NCBI GenBank assembly: GCA_037013685.1
Contig: CM072892.1
Coordinates: 1,736,001 to 1,800,000, forward strand
Length of the DNA: 64,000 bases
Direction of reading: 5' to 3'
DNA from: Acridotheres tristis
Taxonomy: Eukaryota; Chordata; Aves; Passeriformes; Sturnidae
This document shows, in pieces, positions 35,546 to 48,200 of the stretch. Within the stretch, counting starts at the first letter, position 1, and each line of letters begins with the position of its first letter. The notes beneath the pieces were generated by a model, which saw only the letters and a list, made by a program, of their open reading frames with translations, was not told the DNA's origin and ran no database searches. A program made the position numbers and the translations under genes.

Positions 35546-36604
35546 ATATGGGCTGGGAAGGGCTCTGAGCATCAAGAAGGGATTTATCCCCTTTTAAGGG
35601 GCTGGTTTGGGGCTCTGAAATGGGATTTTGAGGGCCTGAGCTGGTTGGTGATTAAAGCTGAGGGAATTTTTATCAGATAAATAAATGAGCACATGCCCAG
35701 GTGAGTGTTTTCCCTCCCAGGCCCATTCCAAGGATGGGCAAAATCTCAGGATATGAATCCTGGGGTGACTTTGTTTGCTCCCAACCTGGACAGAGCTGTC
35801 CAAAGTGTCCTGCCCTCACCAGGTAACTTGAATTCCTTTCAAATAAATCCAAATTCCAGGCTTTTTTTTCTTTTTTCTTTTTGGCTTTGATGAGTGGATA
35901 TTCCTCTCTGCAGAGGCAGAGCAAACCCAGTAAATAAAAGTCCGTGGCAGCAGGAGCTGGATGGCTGCAACTGGAAAGGTCTTGGAGCGTCTGGAGGGAA
36001 GGGAATGGATTGATTTATGATTTTAACAAGCCTGGCTGGGCAGGGAGTCGTGCCTAGATGGTTTTAAAGGCAGGAGGAGATATTAATCAAAATTAAAGCT
36101 GCTCTAAGCCACTCTCTGAGCCACTGGGCTGGGTCCTGCCTAATTGATTCCAAGCCTAAAGCAGGGACAGGGAAAGGACAGCCTGGAATGAGGGGCTCGG
36201 GTTTAGAGCCAGCTGGGGAAGCAGAGGCTTGGAACAAGGGGAGTAATGAGGAATAATTGGGATCACTTGGAAGGGCTGTGCTCCCATCCCCTCGGATCAG
36301 GGCAGGGATGATGGATGGGAACACGGGGCGAGGAGCAGCAGTGACATTTCTGGAGCTGCAGCTGAAATCACGCCCTGCCAAAAAGGTCAGCTGGGCTCGG
36401 GCTGGGAAGTGCAGCTCTGCAAAATGATGGTTCGGGACACAAGTCTGGCTTTTCAGCATGGATGGAGCTCGGAAAGCTGTGCTGCCCCACCGAGCTCCTG
36501 CCTGGCCCCATTCCTGCAGGAATTGTCCTTCTCCCTTTAAGGAGGGAAAGCTCCTAAAAAAGGCTGAGCAGGGGGTGTCGATGGGGCTTCCCCAAACCTG
36601 GGTG
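35546..36604. other. unique non-coding sequence
   Basis: Nothing recognised. Confidence 0.4.
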
Positions 36605-36690
36605 AGGTGACAGAACAGTTTTTGTTGGGAAAGACTCCAAGATCGTGGAGTCCAAGCTGTGAGGGATCCCCACCCTGGTTTTCAGGACAG
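36605..36690 (-). mobile_element. CR1 LINE 3'-end fragment
   Basis: 'gacagaacagtttttgttgg', 'gactccaagatcgtggagtc' and 'caagctgtgagggatcccca', antisense CR1 of a different subfamily from the 'ggtttgggttgg' copies. Confidence 0.65.
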
Positions 36691-36840
36691 GAGGGGTCTC
36701 TGGAAGGGCTCACACAGAACAGCAATGCCAAACCCACCTCCCATAGACTGCACTCGGAATGGTGCAAAAATTCCAGGTTTTATACAAATCTCCATATCTT
36801 TTCTTATGGAATCTGAATTTACATGTGGAAAATGTGAGGA

Positions 36841-37020
36841 GGGCCTGAGGGAGCTGGGAAGGGAATGGAGAATTCCTGAGGGAGCTGGGAAGGGAATGGA
36901 GAATTCCTGAGGGAGCTGGGAAGGGAATGGAGAATTCCTGAGGGGGCTGGGAAGGGAATGGAGAATTCCTGAGGGAGCTGGGAAGGGAATGGAGAATTCC
37001 TGAGGGAGCTGGGAAGGGGC
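36841..37020. repeat. 31-bp minisatellite inside CR1, inverted relative to 30254
   Basis: 'gagaattcct' recurs at 36868, 36899, 36930, 36961 and 36992, period exactly 31. The unit is the reverse complement of the 30254-30490 unit. Confidence 0.95.
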
Positions 37021-37255
37021 TCAGCCTGGAGAAAAGGAGGCTCAGGGGGGCCCTTGTGGCTCTGCACAACTCCCTGCCAGGAGGGGACAGCCGGGGGGAT
37101 TTGGGATCTGGGAACAGGGAACAGGGACAGGAGGAGAGGGAATGGCCTCAGGCTGGGCCAGGGCAGGCTCAGGGTGGATTTTGGGAACATTTATTCATGG
37201 AAAGGTTGTCCAGCCCCGGCACAGCTGCCCCGGACAGGGGTGGAGTCCCCATCTA
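36841..37255 (+). mobile_element. CR1 LINE fragment, sense orientation
   Basis: After the minisatellite it reads 'cagcctggagaaaaggaggc', 'cacaactccctgccaggagg', 'gcctcaggctgggccaggg' and 'ggggtggagtccccatc', the sense CR1 order, then breaks at an inversion point. Confidence 0.8.
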
Positions 37256-37257
37256 TG

Positions 37258-37350
37258 ATCTCCAACCATCCCCAGCACTGCCAAGGCCAATGTCCCCAAG
37301 TGCCACATCCACAGGGATTTGAAATCCCTCCAGGGATGGGGACTCCACCA
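37258..37350 (-). mobile_element. CR1 LINE scrap, antisense
   Basis: 'gtccccaagtgccacatcc' and 'ctccagggatggggactcca' read antisense, opposite to the preceding piece, implying an internal inversion or a second insertion. Confidence 0.6.
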
Positions 37351-37367
37351 CTGCCTGTTCATCCCAG

Positions 37368-37585
37368 AATGGTTTGGGTTAGAAAGGATCCAAATCCCAC
37401 CCCATTCCACCCCTGCCATGGCAGGGACACCTCCCACTGTCCCAGTGTCCAACCTGGCCTTGGGCACTGCCAGGGATCCAGGGGCAGCCACAGCAAATCT
37501 GGGAATTCCAGCCCAGCTCCTCACCACCATCCCAGCCAGGAATTCCTTCCCAATATCCCATCTAAACCAAGTCTCTCTGAGATTA
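37368..37585 (-). mobile_element. CR1 LINE 3'-end fragment
   Basis: 'cagaatggtttgggttagaa', 'catggcagggacacctccca' and 'cactgccagggatccagggg', antisense CR1. Confidence 0.9.
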
Positions 37586-38036
37586 AAGGTATAAATACAC
37601 AGAGGCTCTTCGAGCTGGAATGACAATTCCAACATCATCCATTGCTGATGCCTGGAAAACCACGGAAATCCTGTGAAAGGGGAAGACACCAATTTGATTT
37701 TTTAAGTTTGTTGAAAGCAGTTTTACCACTAAACAAGTAAACATTTATAACTAAATAAATACTTTTCAGTTTAGTCAAGGAGCATTCAGTGGCTGTTGGC
37801 ATAAATATTCAGTTATGGAAATGATTGGATGGAAATAGATTTTTCCATGCCATAAATAAACATTGTCTGCAAGGAACACACTCCCAACAAGAGGCGTGAA
37901 TTAGAGCCACTGGTGCCTCATGCCAGCCCTTGGGAATGTTTTATTTAGAAGCACTTCTGCTCACCACACAGCCTGATCCCATCTGCCTGCCTTTTCCTGG
38001 CTGTTTATCCCACCACATCGTTAAAAACTTGGAGCA
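37586..38036. other. unique AT-rich non-coding sequence
   Basis: Nothing recognised. Confidence 0.4.
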
Positions 38037-38245
38037 GAATCATGGAATCATCGAGTTGGAAAAAAATCTTTGGGATCAAGTCCAAGCTGTGCCTGATGCC
38101 CACCTTGTCCCCAGCTCAGAGCTCTGAGAGCCACATCCAGGAATTCCTTGGATACCTCCAGGGATGGGAACTCCAAACCTCCCTGGGCAGCCCCTTCCAA
38201 GGCCTGAACACCTTTTCCATGGAGAAATTTTTCCTGAAAAATTCT
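38037..38245 (-). mobile_element. CR1 LINE 3'-end fragment
   Basis: 'cagaatcatggaatcatcga', 'gatcaagtccaagctgtgcc' and 'gatgggaactccaaacctcc', antisense CR1. Confidence 0.85.
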
Positions 38246-38399
38246 CCTGCTCCCTGTGCTGGGGGGTTCATCCCAGCACTGGGATGAGGAAAGTTTAGCA
38301 AAGGACTGTGCTAAAGGAATAAATCAAATTATAAAGCAGGAGTTTGGGATATGTGAACATCACTGCAGTTCCAGCTTGGTGCTGGAAATCAGCACAGAG

Positions 38400-38462
38400 A
38401 AATCCATGGGATTTACCCAAATCCATGGGATTTACCCCAAATCCATGGGATTTACCCAAATC
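38400..38462. repeat. 20-21-bp tandem repeat, three copies
   Basis: 'aaatccatgggatttaccc' occurs three times in a row, with one extra C in the middle unit, then a degenerate fourth start. Confidence 0.95.
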
Positions 38463-38700
38463 CCTGGTGCTGGATGCAGGAGCCATGCTTCCCACAAAGT
38501 GACACCCAAATGTCCCTGACTGAGTTTGATTCTTCTAAAATGAATTTATGGATAAAAGCCCTCAGGTCAGGAATATTCGTGGTCCCAGCGAGGATGAGGA
38601 GAGCTCAGCATGGGTTGGTGGAAAAGCAGGAGAAAATCAGGGATAACCTGAGCAGGGATAAACCCTGGTTTGGGTGGGATTTTAAACTTTTGGCCCAAAA

Positions 38701-38792
38701 TGAGGGAAGGGAAGGGAAGGGAAGGGAAGGGAAGGGAAGGGAAGGGAAGGGAAGGGAAGGGAAGGGAAGGGAAGGGAAGGGAAGGGAAGGGA
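38701..38792. repeat. (GGGAA)n pentamer microsatellite
   Basis: About 18 uninterrupted GGGAA units. The reverse strand is pure pyrimidine. Confidence 0.98.
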
Positions 38793-39067
38793 ATTTTGCT
38801 TCCTAGTGTCACACAGACTTAAGTAGGAACAAGAAGAGCTCGGCTCTGCCCCAGTCCTGCTGTCCAGCAGCAAGGATACAAAATATTGGGATTTTTCAAA
38901 CGAAAGCAAGGACAGGGAATCCGCAGGATAATTTCCTGCGCTCTCCAGTTTATGGAGGGAAGCTGGGACTCATGGACACGGCAAGGAGGAATTGCAGGCT
39001 GACGGTGCCATCTAGCTGCTGCTCCTGGAGCAGGAATGCTGCTCTGGATTTGGGAATGCTGCACTCC

Positions 39068-39255
39068 CCCGGCACTGGGAAGCCATTCCCTGTGTCCTGT
39101 CCCTCCATCCCTTGTCCCCAGTCCCTCTCCAGCTCTCCTGGAGCCCCTTTAGGTGCCCTCAGCTCTCCCTGGATCCTTCTCCTCTCCATGTGAACATTCC
39201 CAGCTCTCCCAGCCTGGCTCCAGCCCTTACTCTCCTGTTTCCTTCAGGAAATTTT
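39068..39255 (-). mobile_element. CR1 LINE internal fragment
   Basis: 'ccctccatcccttgtcccca', 'ccagctctcctggagcccct' and 'ccatgtgaacattcccagct' match the antisense CR1 region just 5' of the usual 3' fragments. The tail end itself is missing. Confidence 0.75.
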
Positions 39256-41169
39256 CCCTTCCCACACTTTCCATGCTCTTCCTTTGATCACCAAGATACT
39301 TTAGAAGCATTTTTGCCACCCTCGATGGCTCTGGCCACATTTAATTCTCTCAGGGCTTTATCCTTCCCAATTCCTGTGTGCTTGGATAAAGTCCCTGTAT
39401 CCTCTCAGGCTTCCCCTTCCTTCCTTTCCATGTTGGGGTTTGTCCCTTTCCCTCAGCTTGGCTCTGGATTTTAGGACAGTCCTAAAATCAGTGTCACTCC
39501 AAGCACCACCCCAGGTGGAGCTTGATCCCTGCAGGAATTTGGGAATGTCAGACTGGGAGTATCGAGCTGAGAATTTATCCCATCTCACATCTGGGGAAAG
39601 GAACTCCTGGTCCAGGCAACTGGGATCCACCTGGGAGAAGGAAAAGAACCCAAATTTCAGCCCCAGCCTGGTCCCATAAGCACAGGAGGGAGAGCAGAGG
39701 CACAGGATTCCCAGCAGGAATGGGATTGCTTTCTCACAGAGCACTCTCAGTGTCCTTTTCCAGCCCTGGGATGAGCTGAGAACCCAAAATTTTCCCAAAG
39801 CCTTTGAAATTCCTGCTGGAGCCTGTGACAAGCACAGATTTTATCTGGTGCATAATCTAATGCAATTTAGTGGCGTTTCAGCAGTGCAAATCCCCTGTAA
39901 ATTCAATTCCAGCAGTTGGAAGCTCCTCTCTCCCAAAGCCAAGGCATCACTAACTTCTCCTTGGCTCCAAGCAGGACATTTTATTTCCCTAAAGGAAAAC
40001 ATTTATTAGTTGTTTATTATTAATGCAAAGTCCTTGAAGTGGATTTTGATTTCACCTGTTCTTTGGGGGAATCAGCAACTCTTTATAAAAATCACTTTGC
40101 ATCCAAATAAGTTCCAGCTTCACATCCATGAACCTCCAGAGACCGGAGCCACCAGAAACAAAATGCAATTTTCACACCGAGCTCAGGAAATTCAAGGTTT
40201 TGGCACCTCATCTTCGTTGTATATTGGGCAATAAATACCTGGTTAAGGCAGCAACGAGGTAAAAAGGAATTACAGTTTGTCCTACACCACTTTCTCCCCA
40301 GGCTTCAAAGAACAGGGAAAAGACAATTGTGATTTTGTAATTTTCCAAAATTAGGTGCCAACAGAGGTATTTGAATGTTTACTAAGTAATTTTAAAACAC
40401 ATTTTAGCTTTGGTTTCGATAGGGATGTGCTTTGCAATTACCAACCCCAGCTATTTGTTTTATTCTTATTTTCCATTATGAGGAAAAAAATGTTCAGGCA
40501 GAGATTTGGGAGATCCTCAGGGAAAATTACCCCAAATCCCTTTTACCATAAGGAAAGAACTCCACTAAGGAGAGGGACAAATATCCACAAATCCCTGCCT
40601 GGCTTGAACAGCTCTTGCAGCTCTGAGAATCCAAAAATTTCCAATCCTGCTGCCTTTTGTTGGGAAAAACACGGATTTCCCACTGGGAAGTGCCTCAAGC
40701 ACCTCTGAGAGGCAGCAGGAGGAAAGCTGGACACAGCAGTGGGAACTGCAGAAACTCTCCCATCACATTTTGCACTCTGATTTTGTGTTTCTCTGAAATT
40801 TGAGACCTATTAAAATCCCCCCTAAAAATTCAGTGTTTTGGTTAAAAAGGCAATGAGGGTTTTTTCAGAGCCAAACTGAAGCCAAACAAACACATCCCAC
40901 AGGATTCCCTTCCCTGCCTACATCATCAAAATCTGTGAGGGAAGACCCAAAATCACCACCAGAGCAACCGTGTATTTTTATTTTTTAGTGTAGAACCTTC
41001 ACACTGAAGTTTTTTGGCAAGAACCAGGATTTCAGTATTTTTCACTCAAAATGAGAGGCACAACCACCTCCTGGTGAGGAACCCGACCCTTCCCCAGGGC
41101 TCCCAGATCCAAATCCTCATCCCTGTGCCACCCAGGAATGGATTTAGAAGGTGGAAGGAGCTGCTCCCT
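39256..41169. other. unique non-coding sequence
   Basis: AT-rich at 39950-40520. No exon or RNA recognised. Confidence 0.4.
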
Positions 41170-41270
41170 CCTCATCTAGTGCAAGGTGTCCCTGCCCAGG
41201 GCAGGGGAATGGAACTGGATGGGCTTTAAGAACCTTTCCAACCCAAACCATTACAAAACTCTGTGACAGC
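41170..41270 (+). mobile_element. CR1 LINE 3' fragment, sense orientation
   Basis: 'caaggtgtccctgcccaggg' then 'ctttccaacccaaaccatta', sense CR1 3' end with a short tail. Confidence 0.85.
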
Positions 41271-41574
41271 TTCTGCTATGGGCACAGCTGGGTTTGCTCC
41301 CATTCCCTCATCACCAACTCATCTCATTGATTTCATAACCAGCAGGACAAAACAAAGGCTCCTGAGCATCCCAAAGGATCTGCAGAGCAGCCGGGAAGGA
41401 TCAGCATTTGCTCACACCCCACGTGTGAGCAGAGCACTTTCCTGGTCAGTCCCCTCAGAGCACTGAATAGCACAAGAGCACCCAGACACTTGTAATCCCT
41501 TCTAAAGGATTTGGGAAACCTAATTCCAGACCTGTGGCACTCTCGAGTGTGTCATTAACTCGGTCCCTTCAGAG

Positions 41575-41655
41575 AAGCTGTGGCTGTCCCTGGATGTGTC
41601 CATGGCTAGGCTGGTCAGGGCTTGGAGCAGCCCGGGATAGTGGAAAGTTCACTTT
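41575..41655 (+). mobile_element. CR1 LINE scrap, sense
   Basis: 'gctgtggctgtccctggatg' and 'cttggagcagcccgggatag', sense CR1, about 80 bp downstream of the RPS29 polyadenylation signal. Confidence 0.6.
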
Positions 41656-41733
41656 GTACAGAGAAGAACCCGCAGAGCCACCAAAACCCGTACAGAAGGG
41701 AAACAGGCACAGATCAGCTGGGTTAGGAGATCA

Positions 41734-41739
41734 TTTATT
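41734..41739 (-). terminator. RPS29: RPS29 polyadenylation signal AATAAA
   Basis: The plus-strand 'tttatt' reads AATAAA on the minus strand, about 80 bases after the RPS29 stop codon, giving the very short 3' UTR typical of ribosomal protein mRNAs. Confidence 0.85.
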
Positions 41740-41740
41740 A

Positions 41741-42730
<990 letters not shown>

Positions 42731-42731
<1 letters not shown>

Positions 42732-42734
42732 TTT
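42731..42734 (+). terminator. Pol III terminator TTTT
   Basis: A run of four T immediately after the 7SL 3' end ('gggctcccctttt'), the standard Pol III stop. Confidence 0.85.
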
Positions 42735-43074
42735 GCCCCGGCACGCCCCAAAACTCCCCTTTGCGCCCCGAAACTCCCCTTTGCTCCCCGAAACACGCGC
42801 AACAACACCGCCTCCTACTGCACAAACACCGCACCCGCTCTGCTTAACACTCAACTCACACCCGCAAACAAATCTCCAACAACAACCTGCCCTTAATGAA
42901 ATAAGACTGCACAAACACTGCTTAAAGGGGTCCCCGATATTTTTTTTTTTCCCCTAATGGCGGTTAATGTGAAAGCCAGCTCAGGGCGGGCGGGGCTGCC
43001 CCGACACCAAGCCCTCACTGCGCCTTCCTGTCACTGATGAAGCCTGAGTGTTAATGACACTCCCCTGCCCTCAA
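42735..43074. other. 7SL downstream flank
   Basis: Contains short repeats of 'ccccgaaactcccctttg' at about 42755-42800 and a T-run at 42940-42950. No gene recognised. Confidence 0.4.
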
Positions 43075-43215
43075 CTCCTGTGTCCCCTCGGCTCCTCCGT
43101 GTCCCCTCAACTCCTGCGTCCCCTCGGCTCCTCCGTGTCCCCTCGGCTCTCCGTGTCCCCTCGGCTCTCCGTGTCCCCTCACACCCGCCATCCCTTCCAC
43201 TCCTCCACGTTCCCT
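43075..43215. repeat. pyrimidine-rich minisatellite, first block
   Basis: Degenerate 17-21-bp units of the type 'ctcctccgtgtcccctcgg', together with the second block at 43590-44205. Confidence 0.85.
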
Positions 43216-43334
43216 CCCTCACACCTGCTGTCCCCTCGATGTCCTTACACAGAATTCTCTGTCCCTTTTTTTCGCTCCCTGTTGCATTCTCCCCTCTAAC
43301 CCCTCTTTTCAATGCCAACAGATGTCACCAGGTG

Positions 43335-43574
43335 TGTTATGCTTTACTTGATGTTTATGGAAAACTTTATATTTCATGTCGTGCTTGGCTGTGACTGTAC
43401 ATTAGGTAGGCAGGTAGATGGGTGGATTTAAGTAAACTTTAGTGTATAAATTATTTTGCTTTTTATTCCCTGGCGTGCTTGATTTGTGGACAATTTCCAC
43501 CTTGCGCCCTGTGCAGAATAAACAATGTCTCTTTTCCAAACTTGACTAGTTGTTCGTGTTTAGAGTCCCTAACA
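43335..43574 (+). mobile_element. probable solo LTR
   Basis: The 240-bp block starts TGTTATG and ends CCTAACA (5-bp inverted ends TGTTA/TAACA). It has a TATA-like 'gtgtataaattat', then 'gcagaataaacaatgtctc' with AATAAA, followed by a T/G-rich U5-like stretch 'ttgttcgtgtttagagtccc'. It splits the pyrimidine minisatellite in two. No target duplication was seen, so the ends are provisional. Confidence 0.5.
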
Positions 43575-43589
43575 TTCGGCAACACCCTC

Positions 43590-44205
43590 AGCTCCTCTGT
43601 GTTCTTCCACAACTCCCCCATGTCCCCTCACTCTCCGTGTCCCTTCACACCCTCCATATCCCCTCACTCTCTGTGTTCCTTCACACTCCGTGTCCCCTCA
43701 CACCCTTTGTCCCCCCACCCCGTGCCCTCCCACACTCCATGTCCTGTCATACCGCCAGCCATGGCCGCTCATACCCACGTCCTCAGCTCCTCCATGTCCC
43801 CTCACACTCCGTGTCCCCTCACACTCCATGACCCCTCATTCCATGTCCCCTCATTCCCCGTGTTCCCTCATACCCTGTGTCCCCTCACTCCGTGTCCCTC
43901 ATACCCTGTGCCCCCTCACTTCGTGTCCCCTCACACTCCATGTCCCCTCACTCCCCATGTCCCCTCACACTCCATGACCCTCCACTCCCCGTGTCCCTTC
44001 ACTCCGTGTCCTCACACTCCATATCCCCTCACACTCCATGACCCCTCACTCCATGTCCCATCACACCCCGTGTCCGCTCACACTCCATGACCTCCTCACT
44101 CCCCGTGTCCCTTCACTCCGTGTCCTCACACTCCATGTCCCCTCACTCCCCGTGTCCCCTCACTCCCCGTGTCCCCTCACTCCCCGTCACTCCCACCTCC
44201 CCTCT
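43590..44205. repeat. pyrimidine-rich minisatellite, second block
   Basis: Degenerate units of about 17 bp such as 'cactccatgtcccctcac' and 'tccccgtgtcccctcac', over 600 bp, nearly all C and T on the plus strand. Confidence 0.9.
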
Positions 44206-45200
44206 CTCCCTTTCCCGCCAAGCCGCACCAGCGGCCTCCAGCAGGAGGTGCCCGCGGCCCGGCCCTCGCGGCGGGCGCTGCTCTGAGGCCCCGCTCTCGG
44301 GCTGCCCGCTGCTGCCGGTGCGGCCGCAGCCGCCGCTACCACCGGGGCCGCCGCCCTCTCTTCCCGCCCCGCCATCCCGCTGGCCGGGCGGCGGGCGGGG
44401 CTGGGCAGCGCGGCGGGCAGGCAGCTCCGCCGGCAGGCAGCACCTCGGGCAGGCAGCTCCGCGGGCAGGCAGTACAGCGGGCAGGCAGCTCCGCGGGCAG
44501 GCAGTACAGCGGGCAGGCAGCACCGCGGGCAGGCAGCTCCGCGGGCAGGCAGTACAGCGGGCAGGCAGCTCCGCGGGCAGGCAGCACAGCGGGCAGGCAG
44601 CACAGCGGGCAGGCAGCTCCGCGGGCAGGCAGTACAGCGGGCAGGCAGCTCCGCGGGCAGGCAGTACAGCGGGCAGGCAGCTCCGCGGGCAGGCAGTACA
44701 GCGGGCGCCTGTGCGCGCACAGCGCGGGAGGCCCCCGGCGGCGCCGCCCGCCGTGCGCGGGCCGGGGCCGGTGCCGGGATCGGGATCGGGATCGGGATGC
44801 GGCTGCAGTGCGAGGTGGAGGTGCTCAGCCGGCTCCTGCCCACCTGCGGGCTGCGGGGCCGCGGCCGCTCGGCGCGGGCGCTGGTGTCGCTCGGGCGGCC
44901 GCCCGGCGCTGCCGGGGCCGGCATTTACCTGATGGTGTGCACGGCGCGGGACCGCGGCGGGGCTCGCTACAAGGTGGGGACGGCGGCGGCGGCGGCGGGC
45001 GGGACCTGGCGGGGGTGCCCCGGGCGGCCGCTGAGCCCGCTGTGCCCGCAGGTGCAGCAGAACGTGGAGCGGCTCTTCACGCGTTTCGTGGAGGAGGGAA
45101 AGGCCACGGTGAGGCTGCGGGAGCCCGCGGTGGATCTGTGTCTCAGCAAGGTGGGAACGGCACCGGGAACGGCACCGGGAACGGGCTCTGACCCGCAGGG
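44200..45200. other. LRR1: CpG island over the LRR1 5' end
   Basis: Dense CG dinucleotides through the 16-bp minisatellite, LRR1 exons 1-2 and intron 1. No TATA box was seen before the LRR1 start. Confidence 0.75.
44417..44706. repeat. 16-bp GC-rich minisatellite before LRR1
   Basis: About 18 tandem 16-mers, mainly alternating GGGCAGGCAGCTCCGC and GGGCAGGCAGTACAGC, with a few GCACAGC or GCACCGC variants. It ends about 90 bp before the LRR1 ATG. It creates long open frames on both strands that are not genes. Confidence 0.95.
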
Positions 45201-48200
45201 ACAAGAGGGGAAGGGACGTTCGGATTCCAGAATGTTTGGGTTGTTAAGGACATTGATTCCCATCCCATTCCAGCCCTGCCATGGCAGGGACACCTCCCAG
45301 TGTCCCAATGTCCAACCTGGCCTGGGACACTTTCAGGGATCCAGGGGCAGCCACAGCAAATCTGGGAATTCCAGCCCAGCCAGGGATTCCCAATTCTCAA
45401 TATCCCATCCAGCCCTGCGCTCTGGCATTGGGAAGCCATTCCTTCTTTTCTGGGCTGTGTTCTTCTTCCTCTTCCGCCTCAGAAGTCCATTTTCATGCTT
45501 TGCTTCACAGCTTCTTTAGAAGAAACTTTTTTCAACTCCCTGATGCAATGTTGGCCTTTGGCCTTAAATTCCATGAAATAGTTGTTCCTTACTGTCCTTC
45601 TCATGGAAAAATACGGAGAATGCTCTTGATTTCTTGGATAAAAACTTCAGTATGGCTTTCAGAGCAGAGCACAGTCACCATGTTACCTTATTTCAAACAC
45701 CACTGTATTTATTCACAGTTCCCAGAGAATTTGTAACGTGATTTTAACAGCAATAAACTCATCAAAAAAAATCAGGTATTATCACTAAATTCTCATGTCA
45801 TTTCTTCTGTGCCTGTTGCAGGAATCTTTTGTGGCCCCATAGGAGAGAAAAGTGGGACAGGTTTTCTAAAAGCTCTGAGTTCTTACCTAAAACTTTAGAG
45901 CCAGGATGTGTAAATGAAAGCAAATAATGTTGATTGCTGGTTTAGAAAACCCTTTTTCCTTTCAGTTATCTGAATCTGAGGAAAGCAGCCTTAATTTTAT
46001 GAATCTGTTACAGAGTTAAATAGGAAGGGAGGACACAAAACCCAGTTATTTTTTTTCCTGTTAGAAGCCAATGTGCTCTGCATTTTGGAAGAATTAAGGC
46101 TTTTGTACTCGATTCAGAATAATTTCTGTTCCTGTTACTCTGCGTTTTTCTGCTGGAGAATGAGAAATCAAAAAGTTTATCTCAAAATAGTACAGGTTCC
46201 TCTTAAGCTCTCCAAATCCAGAACCCAAATTTAAGATGCTTCATCACTTTGCCTTAGTTTTCTGCCAGATTTTTATTACTTCATTACAGAAAACCTTTTT
46301 AACTCTCAAAGATGAAAAAAAAAAAACAAAAAACCAACAAAACTTTGTGGGAAAGAGATTTCCAAATACTGGAAGTGGGAATATTGGTTATGTGAAATCC
46401 CCCTGCTTGTGCTCTGCCAGGCACTGGATTTGCTGCACTCAGCCAGGTCAGGAATGGAGATGGGAATAATCAGTGCAGAGCATTCACCCCTGGAGCAGAA
46501 ATAATAAATTCTGAATGTTTTCTGGGGTTTTATTTCCCTTCAGCAGCTCTGAGACTTGGGAGGCACCAACTTTAAACTTTGCCCAACATCATCTCTGGGG
46601 CTGAGACTTGGGGGCAAGAAATTACATCCTGAGCTTTTCCAAATAATTATTGGCTTTTTTTTTTTTTTTTTTTTTTAATCTTAGATGTGGGAGTATTTTC
46701 CTCAGGGTTTCTCAACAAGAGGTTTGGTGATCTGGCTCTTAGGGAGGTCCTGTGGAAGGAATTGTGCTTTGTGCTTGAGAGCAAAGAAATCCTGCCTGTG
46801 ACTTCACTCTGGTGTACAATACTGAATTCACTTGGTCCTTACAGATCTGGAGGACTTAATTCCCGTTTCAGTTCCCTTGGAAATGCCACAAATCTGCCTG
46901 GAATTAAGGGAAATTCTGTAGCTAAATGTGTGTGTTAGACTGGCTGAGATGTTGAGGGTTGGTGGTCACAGAATGCCAGGATGGTTTGGGATAGAAGGGA
47001 CCTTAAATCCCATCCCATCCACCCCTTCCACTGTCCCAGGCTGCTCCAAGCCCTGTCCCACCTAGCCTGGGACATTTCCAGGGATCCAGGGGCAGCCACA
47101 GCTGCTCTGGATGACCTTGGATACAAAGGTGCTGCTTGTGCATCTTCCCCACCTCTGGAAGGCCTCACAGCAGGAGTTGTGCTTGGAATGCTTCGGGAAA
47201 ATGAGAATTTTAGTTTACAGATGCAGCCAATGAAGTTTGACCTTGAATATCTTTGTTTCTCTCGCATTTCCATCCAGGATTGTCTCCAATATCTTTGTTT
47301 TCTCGTGCTGGGTGCTTATAGCACATTATGTGCTCTAGTCCTGAACCCTTTCAAATTTGGTCTAAACAAATAAATTTAGGAGCAGAATTATCCTTGAGGT
47401 ACAAAATGTGTCACTGGGCTTGGGCAAGTGACAGCTGGGGACACAAGGGCATCCTCTGGGCTCTCAGAACTCCAGGACAGTTCTTTTCTTTTCCTTCTGT
47501 GGTTGCAATGTGGTTTTTATTTTAGAATTTACTTTTTAGCTCAGTGCCTGTCAGCCGTGCATCAGCTCGAGCAGAGACTTGCTGGAAAATCCAGAAGAGA
47601 AATATTTGGTCACAGATGTTCATAGAAGTGAATTAAATCAGTGCAGCACATGCATCAGAGCTTTCTGGATCTGTATTTAAAACAGATCACTTGATACTCT
47701 GATACTGAGAGTCAGTGGGAGCCTTTAGTGCCAGAGGGCAGCACTAGGTGGGATTTGGGGAGGAATCCTTCCCTGTCAGGGTGGGGAGGGGCTGGAATGG
47801 AATTCCCAGAGCAGCTGTGGCTGCTCCTGGATCCCTGGAATGTCCAAGGCCGGGATGGACATTGGGGTTGGAGCAGCCTGGGACAGTGGGAGGTGTCCCT
47901 GCCCATGGCAGGGCGTTGAAGAGGATGGGATTTAGGATCCCTTCCAACCCAAACCGTCCTGGGATTTACTGCCAAAACATTGTACCCACCTCAAGCATTA
48001 TTTGGTCTTTGCAAAGGATTTGCCTCTGGTCTGCTGCTGGCACAGCCAGGGCTGTGTGTGGCCACCAGCACTGCCTCAGCTTCCACCTTCCTTGTGCTGA
48101 ATTCAACCCCAGCTTTCATCCTTTTCTTTCCTAGAAACTTCCAGGAATTACTGCTTCAGGTTTTAGACCTCTGATTTCCCCATGTGTGTTTGTTCTTTGT

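Noticed and set aside
44143..45204. Open frames of about 340-350 aa on both strands before and over LRR1 exon 1
   Set aside because: They come from the 16-bp minisatellite, whose 48-bp triple period has no stops. They are low complexity and overlap the real LRR1 exon 1 in other frames.
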